Shown: positions 34,733 through 43,557, numbered from the stretch's first letter. The stretch is DNA of 64,000 nucleotides from Actinocorallia populi (GCF_002995495.1 NZ_PVZV01000010.1:1-64000), one strand, 5' to 3'. A program made the numbers and translations. The notes: generated by a model from the sequence alone, not told the origin.

Positions 34733-35134
34733 TCAGGGGGTGGATCGCGGCGCTGCCGACACCCGCCGCCGCACCTGCTTGATCAGGCGGTTGGTCTCGT
34801 AGGCGACGAGTCCCGGGTTCCCTCCGGCGTCGGCCAGCACGGCCAGGCAGCTCCCCTGTCCCGCGGGCAGCACGAAGAACAGCAGGGCGTCCAGCTCCAC
34901 GAAGGCCTGGCGCACCCGCTCTCCACCGAAGTGATCACGCGCGCCGTTGGCCAGGCTGTGGAAGCCCGACGCCAGCGCCGCGAGGAATTCCGCGCCCTGC
35001 GGCGTGACGTTCCCCGACGCGCCCATCACCAGCCCGTCCCGGGACAGCAGGACCGCTTGGCGCACCTCGTCGACCCGGGTGACCAGGTCGTCGAGCAGCC
35101 AGTCGAACTCGTGCGCGTTCCGGCTTCCGCTCAT
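34733..35134 (-). CDS. Roadblock/LC7 domain protein
   Basis: A 133-aa protein of the dynein-light-chain-like fold found as the second member (CvnB) of actinobacterial conservons. Opening EFDWLLDDLVTRVDEVRQAVLLSRDG, then GNVTPQGAEFLAALASGFHSL. It usually works with a kinase, a DUF742 protein and a small Ras-like GTPase; the latter two are missing here. Its start overlaps the end of the kinase gene by 4 nt. Confidence 0.92.
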   Translation of the reverse strand: MSGSRNAHEFDWLLDDLVTRVDEVRQAVLLSRDGLVMGASGNVTPQGAEFLAALASGFHSLANGARDHFGGERVRQAFVELDALLFFVLPAGQGSCLAVLADAGGNPGLVAYETNRLIKQVRRRVSAAPRSTP

Positions 35135-37554
35135 GGCCGCCTCCTCGTCTCGTCCGGACCGTCGTCCATGTCGTCGTCATCCGCACGGGCCTGCAGCCAG
35201 CCGGACTGCAGCGAGGTCATCAGGTTGCGGCGCAGCTCCGGGTCCGGGTCGTCGAACGCCTCCTCGTCCCGGCCCGCCACCACGTCCCAGGAGGCCGAGG
35301 AGTGGTCGCGCAACTGCGGCGCCAGGTTCTCCTGCCGCCTCCGCCGCGGGAGCCGCCTCGTGCCCGGCTCCCGCCGGTCCTCCTCCTGGGCCGCCGCGGG
35401 CCCGGCGGGCGAGGGCGGCGGGGTGGGCGGGGGAACGGGCGGCGGCACCGCGGCATGCCTCGCCGGGGGCGTCGCATTCCGCACCGGCGGGTCCTGCGGA
35501 GCCGCGTACCTCGCCGGGGCGTCGGAGCGCCGGGCGGGTCCGGACAGCGCCGGATGGGGCTTGCCCCCGTGGCCCTCCTGCCCGCGCGCCTGGTCGCCGT
35601 TGGCCACCAGGGACCGCGGGACCAGCACGATCGCGGTGGTGCCGCCGTACGCGGAGGCCTGGAGCCGCACCCTGATCTCGTGCAGCGCCGCCAGCCGCGC
35701 CACGACGAAGAGCCCGAGCCGGTCGGTGTCGGCCAGGTCGAACTCCACCGGCTCGGCCAGGCGCTGGTTCAGCTCGGCCAGCTGCTCGGCGTCCAGGCCC
35801 AGCCCGCGGTCGATCACCTCGATCACCAGCCCGTTGGCCACCAGGTCCGCCTTGACGGTCACCTCGGTGGTCGGCGGGGAGAAGGAGGCGGCGTTCTCGA
35901 TCAGTTCGGCCAGCAGGTGGATCACGTCGGTGACGACGTCGCCGTCCACCGAGGACGCGTCGGCCGACGGCGTGGTCTCCACCTCCACCCGGGTGTAGTC
36001 CTCCACCTCGGCGATGGACGCGCGGATCAGGTCCTCGGCCGAGACCGGCCGGTCCCAGGCGCGCGTCGTCTGCGCGCCCGACAGGATGACCAGGCCCTCG
36101 GCGTGGCGGCGCATGCGGGTGGTGAGGTGGTCGAGCCGGAACAGGGCCTCCAGTTCCTCGGGGCTGGAGGCCCTGCGCTCCATCTCGTCCAGCAGCCGCA
36201 GCTGGCGGTGCAGCAGCGACTGGCTGCGCCAGGAGAGGTTGACGAAGACGCGGTTGATGCTCGAGCGCAGCTCCGCCTCGCCGACCGCGGTGCCGACCGC
36301 GGTCCGCTGGACCGTGGCGAACGCGTCGGCGACCAGGGCGACCTCCCGCGTCCGGCCCGCCGGGGGCCGGGGCGCCTCGGCCTCCACGTCCACCTTCTCG
36401 CCGCGGCGCAGGCGCGCCACCACCCGGGGCAGCCGCTCGTGGGCGAGTTCCTGCGCCATGTGCTGCAGCCCGCGCAGCTCGCGGGCCAGCCGGCCGGCGA
36501 ACAACAGCGAGATCGCGACCGAGACGGCCACGGCCAGCAGGCCGACGCCGCCCGTCAGGTAGAACCGCAACATGATCTCGTCGCGGATCGGCTGGAGCTG
36601 CTGCTTCTCCAGCACCTTGCTCGCCTGGTCGTTGGTGCCCAGCCAGGCCGGCGTCAGCTGCGCGAGCGCGGCCTTCCACTCGGTCTGCCGGGGCGCGGCG
36701 CCGCGCTGCACGAGGCCGTCCTCCAGCGACCGGTAGGAGGTGTAGGCCGGTGACTCCGCGAACCGCCGCAGGATCAGGGAGATCTCCCCCTCCACCCCGG
36801 CGCGCGCCAGCTCGAAGAACTCCTCCTGGCTGCCGGCCCAGCGGGCGAACGCCGCGCGGTGGGCGGGGCTCACCGTGCCGGTCCTGGCGGTCGACAGCAG
36901 CACGTCCTGGCGCAGGACGAAGTCGTGCGCCCAGAAGAGATAGAGCAGCGAGTTGCTGTGCTGGTAGACGCCGACGTCGTCGACGCTCGCCAGGGTCGTC
37001 ATCAGCCGGACCGAGCCGTCGATCAGCGCGCTGTACCCGTCGATGGACCGCAGCGGGTTGATCTGCTCCGCCTCGACCTGGGAACGCAGCGTCCCGAGTT
37101 CGTCGTAGGAGCCGTTGAGCGCCTCCAGCCGCTGCGCCACCGCGCCCGTGACCGCCTCCTGCACCTTCGGGGAGAGGGAGGACTCGCGGAAGATCTCCAG
37201 CTGGGTGGCCGTCGCGGCCGTCTTCTCCCGGAACGCCTGGGCGTTCTTCTCCCCGGGAGCGGCCAGCAGGAGCGCCGCGGCGGCCCTCTCCTGCTGGACG
37301 GCCTGGATGAGGGCGCCGGTGGGCACGCCGATCTCGTCGTAGACGGTGGAGAAGTCGCCGCGCTCCAGCGCGTCGGACAGCGTCGCGGCGGTGGAGAAGA
37401 TCCACAACCCCGCCAGCGAGACCAGCGGGATCACCAGCAGGATCCCGATCCTGCGCCGGATCGGGAGGGTGCGCAGCCGTTCGCGGGAGCGGCCCCCGGG
37501 TTCCGGCGGTCCCGATTCCCGCGGTGGGGCCCCGCTCTCGGCTCTTCGTCTCAT
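35131..37554 (-). CDS. Nitrate/nitrite-sensing-domain histidine kinase, CvnA-like
   Basis: An 807-aa membrane sensor. TM1 is at about 33-55, then an extracytoplasmic helical NIT-type domain (about 70-310), TM2 at about 330-355 and a HAMP-like linker. The phospho-transfer-like helix NLSWRSQSLLHRQLRLLDEM and a HATPase domain (LLAELIENAASFSPP, DRGLGLDAEQL, LGLFVVARLA) follow. The last 180 residues are a disordered Pro/Arg-rich tail. A long in-frame extension upstream is not used: the ATG at 37554 overlaps the ligase stop (ATGA). Its place inside a catabolic operon is unusual. Confidence 0.9.
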   Translation of the reverse strand: MRRRAESGAPPRESGPPEPGGRSRERLRTLPIRRRIGILLVIPLVSLAGLWIFSTAATLSDALERGDFSTVYDEIGVPTGALIQAVQQERAAAALLLAAPGEKNAQAFREKTAATATQLEIFRESSLSPKVQEAVTGAVAQRLEALNGSYDELGTLRSQVEAEQINPLRSIDGYSALIDGSVRLMTTLASVDDVGVYQHSNSLLYLFWAHDFVLRQDVLLSTARTGTVSPAHRAAFARWAGSQEEFFELARAGVEGEISLILRRFAESPAYTSYRSLEDGLVQRGAAPRQTEWKAALAQLTPAWLGTNDQASKVLEKQQLQPIRDEIMLRFYLTGGVGLLAVAVSVAISLLFAGRLARELRGLQHMAQELAHERLPRVVARLRRGEKVDVEAEAPRPPAGRTREVALVADAFATVQRTAVGTAVGEAELRSSINRVFVNLSWRSQSLLHRQLRLLDEMERRASSPEELEALFRLDHLTTRMRRHAEGLVILSGAQTTRAWDRPVSAEDLIRASIAEVEDYTRVEVETTPSADASSVDGDVVTDVIHLLAELIENAASFSPPTTEVTVKADLVANGLVIEVIDRGLGLDAEQLAELNQRLAEPVEFDLADTDRLGLFVVARLAALHEIRVRLQASAYGGTTAIVLVPRSLVANGDQARGQEGHGGKPHPALSGPARRSDAPARYAAPQDPPVRNATPPARHAAVPPPVPPPTPPPSPAGPAAAQEEDRREPGTRRLPRRRRQENLAPQLRDHSSASWDVVAGRDEEAFDDPDPELRRNLMTSLQSGWLQARADDDDMDDGPDETRRRP

Positions 37555-38996
37555 TGCAGGCGGTCCTTCATCACCTTGCCGGTGGCGTTGAGGGGGAGTT
37601 CCTCCAGGAGGACCACGGAGCGCGGCACCTTGTAGCCGGCCATGCGCTCCCTGCTCCAGGCGATCAGCGCCTGCTCGGTGACGGGGGCGCGGGGCACGAC
37701 GAAGGCCTTGCCCACCTGGCCGAGCCGCTCGTCGGGGACGCCGATGACGGCGGCCTGGGCGACGGCCGGGTGCTCCAGCAGGAAGTCCTCGATCTCGGCG
37801 GGGTAGGCGTTGAAGCCGCCCACGATGAACATGTCCTTCTTGCGGCCGATGATCTTCAGCCTGCCGTTCTCGTCCAGCGACCCGAGGTCGCCGGTGTGCA
37901 GCCAGCCGTCGGCGTCGACCGCCTCGGCGGTGGCCTCCGGGTCGTCGAGGTAGCCCCGCATCACGCTGTAGCCGCGCACGAGGACCTCGCCGTCGTCGGC
38001 GATGCGCACCTCGACGCCGTCGCACGGGGTGCCGACCGTCGTCGCGATGTCCTCGAACGAGTCGCCCGGCCGGGAGGCGGTGGCCGTCCCCGCCTCGGTC
38101 AGGCCGTAGCCGGTCATGATCGAGGTGAAGGGCAGCTCGGTGCTGACCCGGCGGATGAGCTCGACCGGGATGTCGGCGGCGCCGGTCACGGCCACCCGCA
38201 ACGAGGAGATGTCGCGCCCCGCCCGGGTCCGCCGGTCGCCCGGAGCCGCCAGCAGCGAGTGGTAGACGGTGGGCGCGCCGGGCAGCACCGTCACCTTCTC
38301 GCGTTCCACCAGCTCCAGGACGTGGCCGACGTCGAAGACCGGCACCGGGAGGATCGTCATGCCCCTGATCAGGGACGCGACGCAGCCCGCCTTGTAGCCG
38401 AAGGTGTGGAAGAACGGGTTGACGATCAGGTAGCGGTCGCCTTCGCGCGTCCCGGCCAGGTCGCACCACTCGGAGTACAGCCGGAGGGTCTGGCGGTGGT
38501 TCATCATGACGCCCTTGGGGCGCCCGGTCGTCCCGGACGTGAAGATGACGTCGGCGACGTCGTCGCCGCTCACCTTCCGCTCGAACGGCGAGCCGCTGGA
38601 CAAGAAGTCCGACTTCAGGTCGATCAGCGGCACGCCGTCCGGCGCGGTGTACTCCTGGCCGAGGAAGCCCTGCTGGACCAGGAGCAGCTTGGAGCCGCTG
38701 CGGCGGATGACGTCGCCGGCCTCCTCGGCCTTGAACCGGGTGTTGACCGGCACCAGCACGCCGCCCGCGGTCACCAGGCCGAACGCCGCGATGATCCACT
38801 CTGCCGAGTTGGGCGCCCAGACCGCCGCCCGGTCCCCCTTCCCGATCCCGGCCGAGGCGAAGGCGCCCGCCGCCGTGCGGACGCGCTCGGCCAGCTCGGT
38901 GAAGGTGAGCCGGAGCGGCCCGTCCACGACCGCTTCGGCGTCGCCGAAGCGGTCGGACGAGCCGAGCACCATCTCGGGGATGGTGTCCCAGGTCAT
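37551..38996 (-). CDS. Acyl-CoA synthetase (FadD3-like, AMP-forming)
   Basis: A 481-aa ANL ligase with P-loop VIFTSGTTGRPKGVM, MTGYGLTEAGT, LHTGDLGSLDENGRLKIIGRKKD and terminal Lys in NATGKVMKDRL. The sequence style resembles actinobacterial ligases that activate steroid-ring or cyclic carboxylates (FadD3 group), but that substrate is not shown. Second gene of the operon, overlapping both neighbours by 4 nt. Confidence 0.92.
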   Translation of the reverse strand: MTWDTIPEMVLGSSDRFGDAEAVVDGPLRLTFTELAERVRTAAGAFASAGIGKGDRAAVWAPNSAEWIIAAFGLVTAGGVLVPVNTRFKAEEAGDVIRRSGSKLLLVQQGFLGQEYTAPDGVPLIDLKSDFLSSGSPFERKVSGDDVADVIFTSGTTGRPKGVMMNHRQTLRLYSEWCDLAGTREGDRYLIVNPFFHTFGYKAGCVASLIRGMTILPVPVFDVGHVLELVEREKVTVLPGAPTVYHSLLAAPGDRRTRAGRDISSLRVAVTGAADIPVELIRRVSTELPFTSIMTGYGLTEAGTATASRPGDSFEDIATTVGTPCDGVEVRIADDGEVLVRGYSVMRGYLDDPEATAEAVDADGWLHTGDLGSLDENGRLKIIGRKKDMFIVGGFNAYPAEIEDFLLEHPAVAQAAVIGVPDERLGQVGKAFVVPRAPVTEQALIAWSRERMAGYKVPRSVVLLEELPLNATGKVMKDRLQ

Positions 38997-40171
38997 TTCG
39001 CGATCAGCCTGGCGAGGTTGCCGCCCATGATCTTGGCCTTCTCCTCGTCGGTGAAGGCCGTGAGCTCGTCGACGTGGGTGATCGGGTCGGCCTTGCCCTC
39101 GGGGTGGGGGTAGTCCGAGCCGAACAGCACACGGTCGATCCCCAACAGGTCGCCCAGCGCGGCCATGTCGTCCTCGATGAACGGGCTGACGTGGATCAGG
39201 CGGCGCATCTGCTCCACCGGGTGCTCCTCGAAGCCGTGCGGCATCTTCTTGTAGGCGTCCTTCAGGCTCGCCATCAGCGGGGCCACCCAGGACGACCCGG
39301 TCTCCACGGTCGCGATCTTCAGGTCGGGGAAGCGGGACAGGCAGCCGTGGGCGATCAGCGACCCCACCGCGTCCTCGATCGGCCGCCACTGCCCGAGGTG
39401 GCGGAAGGGCTGGGGCTTGAACGGCAGGTACTCCTGCCCGGCGCCCTCCCAGTCGTTGACGTAGCGCGCGTAACCGCTGTCTGAGGAGTGGAAGGCCACC
39501 AGCGTGCCGGACTCCTGCACCAGCTTCCAGAACGGGTCGAACTCCGGCAGCGCGAACGACCGGGGGCCGCGGAACCCGTAGGCCGGGGCGGGGCGGATCA
39601 GGATGGCGCGCGCTCCGCGCTCCAGCGCCCACTCCAGCTCCTCGATCGCCTTCTCCACGATCGGCAGCGTGATCACCGGGGTGGTGAAGATGCGGTCCTT
39701 GTAGTTGAACGACCAGACCTCGTCCAGCCACTGGTTGAGCGCGTGGACGACCACGTGTGTCAGTTCCGGGTCGTCGCGCATGCGCTCTTCCAGCAGGCTC
39801 GCCAGCGTCGGGAACATCAGGGTGCGCTGGACGCCCTGCTCGTCCATCAGCTCCAGCCGCGGGCCGGGCTCCCGGAACGCCGGGATCGACTCCATCGGGG
39901 CGCCGACGATCTCCCGGTAGGACTTGCCCTCCGGGTTGCCGTGCTTGAAGTAGTCCTCCTGCGCGCCCGGACGTGCCACCTTCTCGAACGTCGGGTTCGG
40001 GATGTACTCGCTGATCTGGCCCTTGATCGCGATCTTCGTCCGGCCCCTGACCTGCACGTACTGGATCGCGCTCTGGTACTCCTTCGGCAGGTACCGGGTG
40101 AACGCGTCCTCGGGCTCGTACAGGTGGTTGTCCGCGTCGAAGACCGGATACGGAAGCACACGTGACGGCAT
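38993..40171 (-). CDS. Amidohydrolase-family metal-dependent hydrolase
   Basis: A 392-aa TIM-barrel hydrolase of the COG2159 type. The metal-site opening is VFDADNHLYEP (D-x-(D)-x-H), a later His is in VAFHSSDSGY, and the C-terminal FGSDYPHPEG carries the final metal Asp. Members hydrolyse or decarboxylate ring compounds. First gene of the 15-gene operon: AAGGAGG precedes ATG 40171, and the promoter contains the operator at 40195-40209. Confidence 0.91.
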   Translation of the reverse strand: MPSRVLPYPVFDADNHLYEPEDAFTRYLPKEYQSAIQYVQVRGRTKIAIKGQISEYIPNPTFEKVARPGAQEDYFKHGNPEGKSYREIVGAPMESIPAFREPGPRLELMDEQGVQRTLMFPTLASLLEERMRDDPELTHVVVHALNQWLDEVWSFNYKDRIFTTPVITLPIVEKAIEELEWALERGARAILIRPAPAYGFRGPRSFALPEFDPFWKLVQESGTLVAFHSSDSGYARYVNDWEGAGQEYLPFKPQPFRHLGQWRPIEDAVGSLIAHGCLSRFPDLKIATVETGSSWVAPLMASLKDAYKKMPHGFEEHPVEQMRRLIHVSPFIEDDMAALGDLLGIDRVLFGSDYPHPEGKADPITHVDELTAFTDEEKAKIMGGNLARLIAK

Positions 40172-40194
40172 TGAGATCCTCCTTTGCGGAATGC

Positions 40195-40209
40195 GAGAAT
40201 CCTATTCTC
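40195..40209. promoter_or_regulatory. Operator palindrome GAGAAT-CCT-ATTCTC
   Basis: Perfect 6-3-6 repeat at the head of the amidohydrolase operon. On the minus strand TAGGAT inside it can act as -10, 28 nt before the start codon. It overlaps the stop codon of the upstream ligase gene by 2 bp. Confidence 0.7.
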
Positions 40210-41755
40210 AAGTGGAGCGTACTGCAATGTCCTGAAGGCTCCGCCTCAGGACGAACTTCTGGACCTTGCCGCTGGCGGTGCGCGGGAAGTCGGCGACCTC
40301 GCGCAGCTCCTCCGGCCACTTCTGCCGGGCCAGCCCCACGCCCTCCAGGTGGGCGCGCATCTCCTCCAGGGAGAACATCGCGTGGCCGGGACGCAGCCGC
40401 ACCACGGCGGCGGCGTGCTCGCCGAGCCGCGCGTCGGGGGCGGCCACCACCGCGGCCTCCGCGACCGCGGGCATGCCGAGGAGCGCCTCCTCGACCTCCA
40501 GCGCGCTGATGTTCTCGCCGCCGCGGATGATGACGTCGGACTTGCGGTCGGTGATCGTCAGGTAGCCGTCCTCGTCGACCACCCCGATGTCGCCGGTGCG
40601 GTACCAGCCGTCCTCGTCGAAGGCGGCCTCGGTCAGCGCCGGGTCGGTGTAACCCAGGCACAGCTCCGGGCCGCGGCTGAGGATCTCGCCGTCCTCGGCC
40701 AGCCGCAGCTCCACGCCGGGCAGGACGTCGCCGTCGGTGTGCAGCCGCTTGTCCACGGGCGCGGTGTACCGCGAACCCGTGATCGACGGGTGCTCGGTGC
40801 TGCCGTAGGAGCGGAACACCGTGATGCCCAGGTCCTCCAGGCGGGTGGTGACCGCCGACGGGACCGAGGAGCCGCCGAGGCCGGCGTACTTCATGTACGG
40901 CAGGTGCCCGGGTGTGAAGTCGGGGTGGTCGAGCAGGCTCGTCACGTAGTACGTCGCGCCGCCCCCGACGGTGAGCCCGTCGCTCTTCATCAGCGCCAGC
41001 GCCTGCCCCGGGTCCCAGACGTCGGCGAGGTTCACCGGGGTTCCGTCCAGCACCGGGATGAGGAAGGCGTTCACCATGCCGATGAAGTGGCCCACCGGGG
41101 CCGCGGTGAGCTGCTTGCCCCGGTCCGGCGGGTAGAGCCCGGCGAGCTGGCGCGTCTCGTGGCCGAGCGTCCGGTGGCTGTGCACGACGCCCTTGGGGTC
41201 GCTGGTCGTGCCGGAGGTGAACGCGATCAGGCAGGGTGCCGACGGGTCCGCCGCCAGGACGCCCTCCATGGGCTCGTCGGCCAGCAGGTCGTCGAAGTCG
41301 CGTCCCACCACGCCGACGACGGGCACGTCGGCGAAGAGGTCGGCCTGGTGCTCCAGCCTGCCGAAGCTCTCGGGGCCGATGAAGACGCGGGGCTTGACCG
41401 TCTCCAGGATGTAGCCGACCTCCTTGCGCCCGTAGAAGTGCACGACGGGCACCACGGTCGCGCCGAGGAACGACGACGCCCAGAAGACCGCGGCCGCCTC
41501 CATCCAGTTGGGGAGCTGGAAGACGACCGTGTCGCCGGGGCCGACGCCCCGGTCCCGCAGGCCCGCGGCGAGCCTGCGGGCCACCCGTTCGACGTCGCGG
41601 AAGGTGCCGGACCAGGGCCGTACGGCCGAGTGCACCCGGAACAGGGTGTCGGGCGCCTCCCGCAGGCCGCGTGCGAGCAGGTCACCGATGGTCTCCCGGG
41701 TCCACCAGCCCGCCTCCTCGTAGCGCCTGACCAGCTCAGGGGGGATCGTTCGCAT
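40208..41755 (-). CDS. Acyl-CoA synthetase (AMP-forming)
   Basis: A 515-aa ANL ligase with P-loop LIAFTSGTTSDPKGVV, the YGSTEHPS motif, hinge YRTGDIGVVDEDGY and terminal TASGKVQKF. The general look is of cyclohexanecarboxylate/medium-chain ligases. ATG 41755 is chosen over the longer frame that runs through the operator because GGAGCG lies 7 nt upstream. TACAAT (41789-41784) is a near-perfect -10 in the operator. Confidence 0.92.
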   Translation of the reverse strand: MRTIPPELVRRYEEAGWWTRETIGDLLARGLREAPDTLFRVHSAVRPWSGTFRDVERVARRLAAGLRDRGVGPGDTVVFQLPNWMEAAAVFWASSFLGATVVPVVHFYGRKEVGYILETVKPRVFIGPESFGRLEHQADLFADVPVVGVVGRDFDDLLADEPMEGVLAADPSAPCLIAFTSGTTSDPKGVVHSHRTLGHETRQLAGLYPPDRGKQLTAAPVGHFIGMVNAFLIPVLDGTPVNLADVWDPGQALALMKSDGLTVGGGATYYVTSLLDHPDFTPGHLPYMKYAGLGGSSVPSAVTTRLEDLGITVFRSYGSTEHPSITGSRYTAPVDKRLHTDGDVLPGVELRLAEDGEILSRGPELCLGYTDPALTEAAFDEDGWYRTGDIGVVDEDGYLTITDRKSDVIIRGGENISALEVEEALLGMPAVAEAAVVAAPDARLGEHAAAVVRLRPGHAMFSLEEMRAHLEGVGLARQKWPEELREVADFPRTASGKVQKFVLRRSLQDIAVRST

Positions 41756-41779
41756 GATGAGCGCTCCGTTCGTAGACAG

Positions 41780-41794
41780 GAGAATTGTAATCTC
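41780..41794. promoter_or_regulatory. Operator-like palindrome GAGAA-TTGTA-ATCTC (one mismatch)
   Basis: Fifth copy of the regulon element, with A for T in the right half-site. It contains the -10 TACAAT of the minus-strand ligase. A further half-site GAGAA lies at 41802-41806 near the plus-strand reductase, whose possible -10 TAAATT (41809-41814) ends 6 nt before ATG 41821. Confidence 0.6.
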
Positions 41795-41820
41795 ACTAGC
41801 GGAGAAGATAAATTCCATAC

Positions 41821-42807
41821 ATGGCACGAGACCACGGCTTCCACCCGATCCGCGTCAAGCGGGTCATCCAGGAGACGGCCGACACCCGAACCTACGTACT
41901 GGACACGGCTTTCGACTACGAAGCCGGTCAGTTCATGACGTTCAAGGTGTGCGGCACGCTCCGCAGCTACTCGATGTCCAGCTCGCCGACTACCGACACC
42001 GAGGTGATGACGACCGTCAAGCGGGTTCCCGGCGGCCTGGTCTCGAACTGGATGCACGACCACCTCTCCCCCGGCGACCTCGTCGAGGCCACCCTCCCCG
42101 CCGGCGTCTTCTGCCTGCGGGAGAACGGCGCTCCGCTCGTGGCGTTCTGCGGCGGCAGCGGCGTCACCCCGGTCCTGTCCCTGGTCAAGACCGCGCTGGC
42201 CACGACGGACCGGCGGGTGAGACTGCTGACGGCCGACCGTGACGCGGACGCGGTCATCTTCGGGCCGGTGCTGGACGGACTGGCCGAGCGGTACCCCGGC
42301 CGGTTCGAGCTGCGCCGCCACCTGGACACCGACGGCGGCTTCCTCACGGAGCCGCAGATCCGGGAGTTCGCCGGGAACGCTCCCGGCACCGACTTCTACG
42401 TCTGCGGCCCGGACCCGTTCATGGACCTGGTGGAACGGGTCCTGCTGGACGGGGGGACCGACCCGTCGCAGATCCTCATCGAGCGGTTCGGGCTCCCCGC
42501 CGCCGAACCCGCCGAGCAGCCCGCGGAGGCCGAGGGCACCATCACCATCGTCCTGGGCGGCAAGAAGCACACCGTCCCGCAGCACTCCGGCGAGACCCTG
42601 CTGCAGAGCGCGCGCCGGGCGGGCCTCTCACCGCCCTTCTCCTGCGAGGCGGGCAACTGCGCCACCTGCATCGCCCAGGTCACCGAGGGCGCGGCGCGGA
42701 TGCAGATCAACAACGCGCTCGAGGACGACGAGATCGCCGACGGCTGGGTGCTCACCTGCCAGGGCGAGCCGACGACCCCCGACATCACCGTCGTCTACGA
42801 GGACTGA
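41821..42807 (+). CDS. Ferredoxin reductase-type electron-transfer protein (KshB-like)
   Basis: A 328-aa three-domain flavo-iron-sulfur protein. The FAD domain has RSYSMSSSP, the NAD(P) domain GGSGVTPVLSL and CGPDPFM. The C-terminal plant-type [2Fe-2S] domain has CEAGNCATC plus a final Cys in VLTCQG. This order matches KshB and HmpA-type reductases that feed Rieske or diiron monooxygenases. No oxygenase subunit is encoded in the window, so the partner must be elsewhere. It heads a plus-strand operon with the next two genes and carries the regulon operator. Confidence 0.92.
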   Translation: MARDHGFHPIRVKRVIQETADTRTYVLDTAFDYEAGQFMTFKVCGTLRSYSMSSSPTTDTEVMTTVKRVPGGLVSNWMHDHLSPGDLVEATLPAGVFCLRENGAPLVAFCGGSGVTPVLSLVKTALATTDRRVRLLTADRDADAVIFGPVLDGLAERYPGRFELRRHLDTDGGFLTEPQIREFAGNAPGTDFYVCGPDPFMDLVERVLLDGGTDPSQILIERFGLPAAEPAEQPAEAEGTITIVLGGKKHTVPQHSGETLLQSARRAGLSPPFSCEAGNCATCIAQVTEGAARMQINNALEDDEIADGWVLTCQGEPTTPDITVVYED

Positions 42808-42834
42808 CGGCCCCCAACGAGCCTGGAGACACAC

Positions 42835-43557
42835 GTGGCAGAGGTAGAACTCGACTTCGACGGCGGCCTCGCGGTCATCACCATCAACCGGCCGCACGCG
42901 CGCAACGCCATCGCCCCGTCCACCATGGACGAGCTGGAGAAGGCGCTCACCGAGGCCGCCGACGCGCAGGCGCTGGTCATCACCGGGGCGGGCGACCGCG
43001 CCTTCGTCTCGGGCGGCGACCTGAAGGAGCTGGCGAAACTGCGCACCGAGGAGCAGGCCATGGACATGGCACTGCGCATGCGGGGCGTCTGCGACCGGAT
43101 CGCCGCCTTCCCCGGCCCGGTGATCGCCGCGCTGAACGGCCACGCCCTGGGCGGCGGAGCCGAGGTCGCGGTGGCCGCCGACATCCGGATCGCGGCCGAC
43201 GACATCCGGATCGGCTTCAACCAGGTGGCCCTGGCGATCATGCCGGCCTGGGGCGGCGCCGAACGGCTCGCCTCCCTCGTCGGCCGCGGCCGGGCGCTGA
43301 TGCTGGCGGGCTCCGGCGAGATCCTCGGCGCCGCCGAGGCCGAGCGCCTCGGCCTGGTGGACCGGGTCGTGCCCCGCGCGTCCTTCGAGAAGGGCTGGCG
43401 CTCCCTGGCGGAGTCCCTGGCCAACGGCTCCGTACGGTCGATCAAGCAGGTCATGACAGGTGTCGCTCCGGACGAGGCCGCACGCGCCTTCGCCCGCCTG
43501 TGGGTGGCGGACGCCCACTGGGAAGCAGCTGAAAGGGTGATGAACCGTGGCAAATGA
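42835..43557 (+). CDS. Enoyl-CoA hydratase
   Basis: A 240-aa crotonase starting at GTG 42835. The first oxyanion loop is RAFVSGGDLKEL, the second ALNGHALGGGAEVAVAADIR, and it has the IMPAWGGAERLASL region. The Glu after GGGA sits where the first catalytic Glu is expected, but the second Glu position reads PAWGG, so isomerase or other chemistry is possible. It lies 27 nt after the reductase gene and overlaps the next gene by 11 nt. Confidence 0.9.
   Translation: MAEVELDFDGGLAVITINRPHARNAIAPSTMDELEKALTEAADAQALVITGAGDRAFVSGGDLKELAKLRTEEQAMDMALRMRGVCDRIAAFPGPVIAALNGHALGGGAEVAVAADIRIAADDIRIGFNQVALAIMPAWGGAERLASLVGRGRALMLAGSGEILGAAEAERLGLVDRVVPRASFEKGWRSLAESLANGSVRSIKQVMTGVAPDEAARAFARLWVADAHWEAAERVMNRGK

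Noticed and set aside
35131-38799. A 1222-codon fusion of a ligase-like part with the NIT kinase
   Set aside because: The upstream part is an out-of-frame reading of the ligase gene; the ATGA overlap at 37551-37554 defines two genes.
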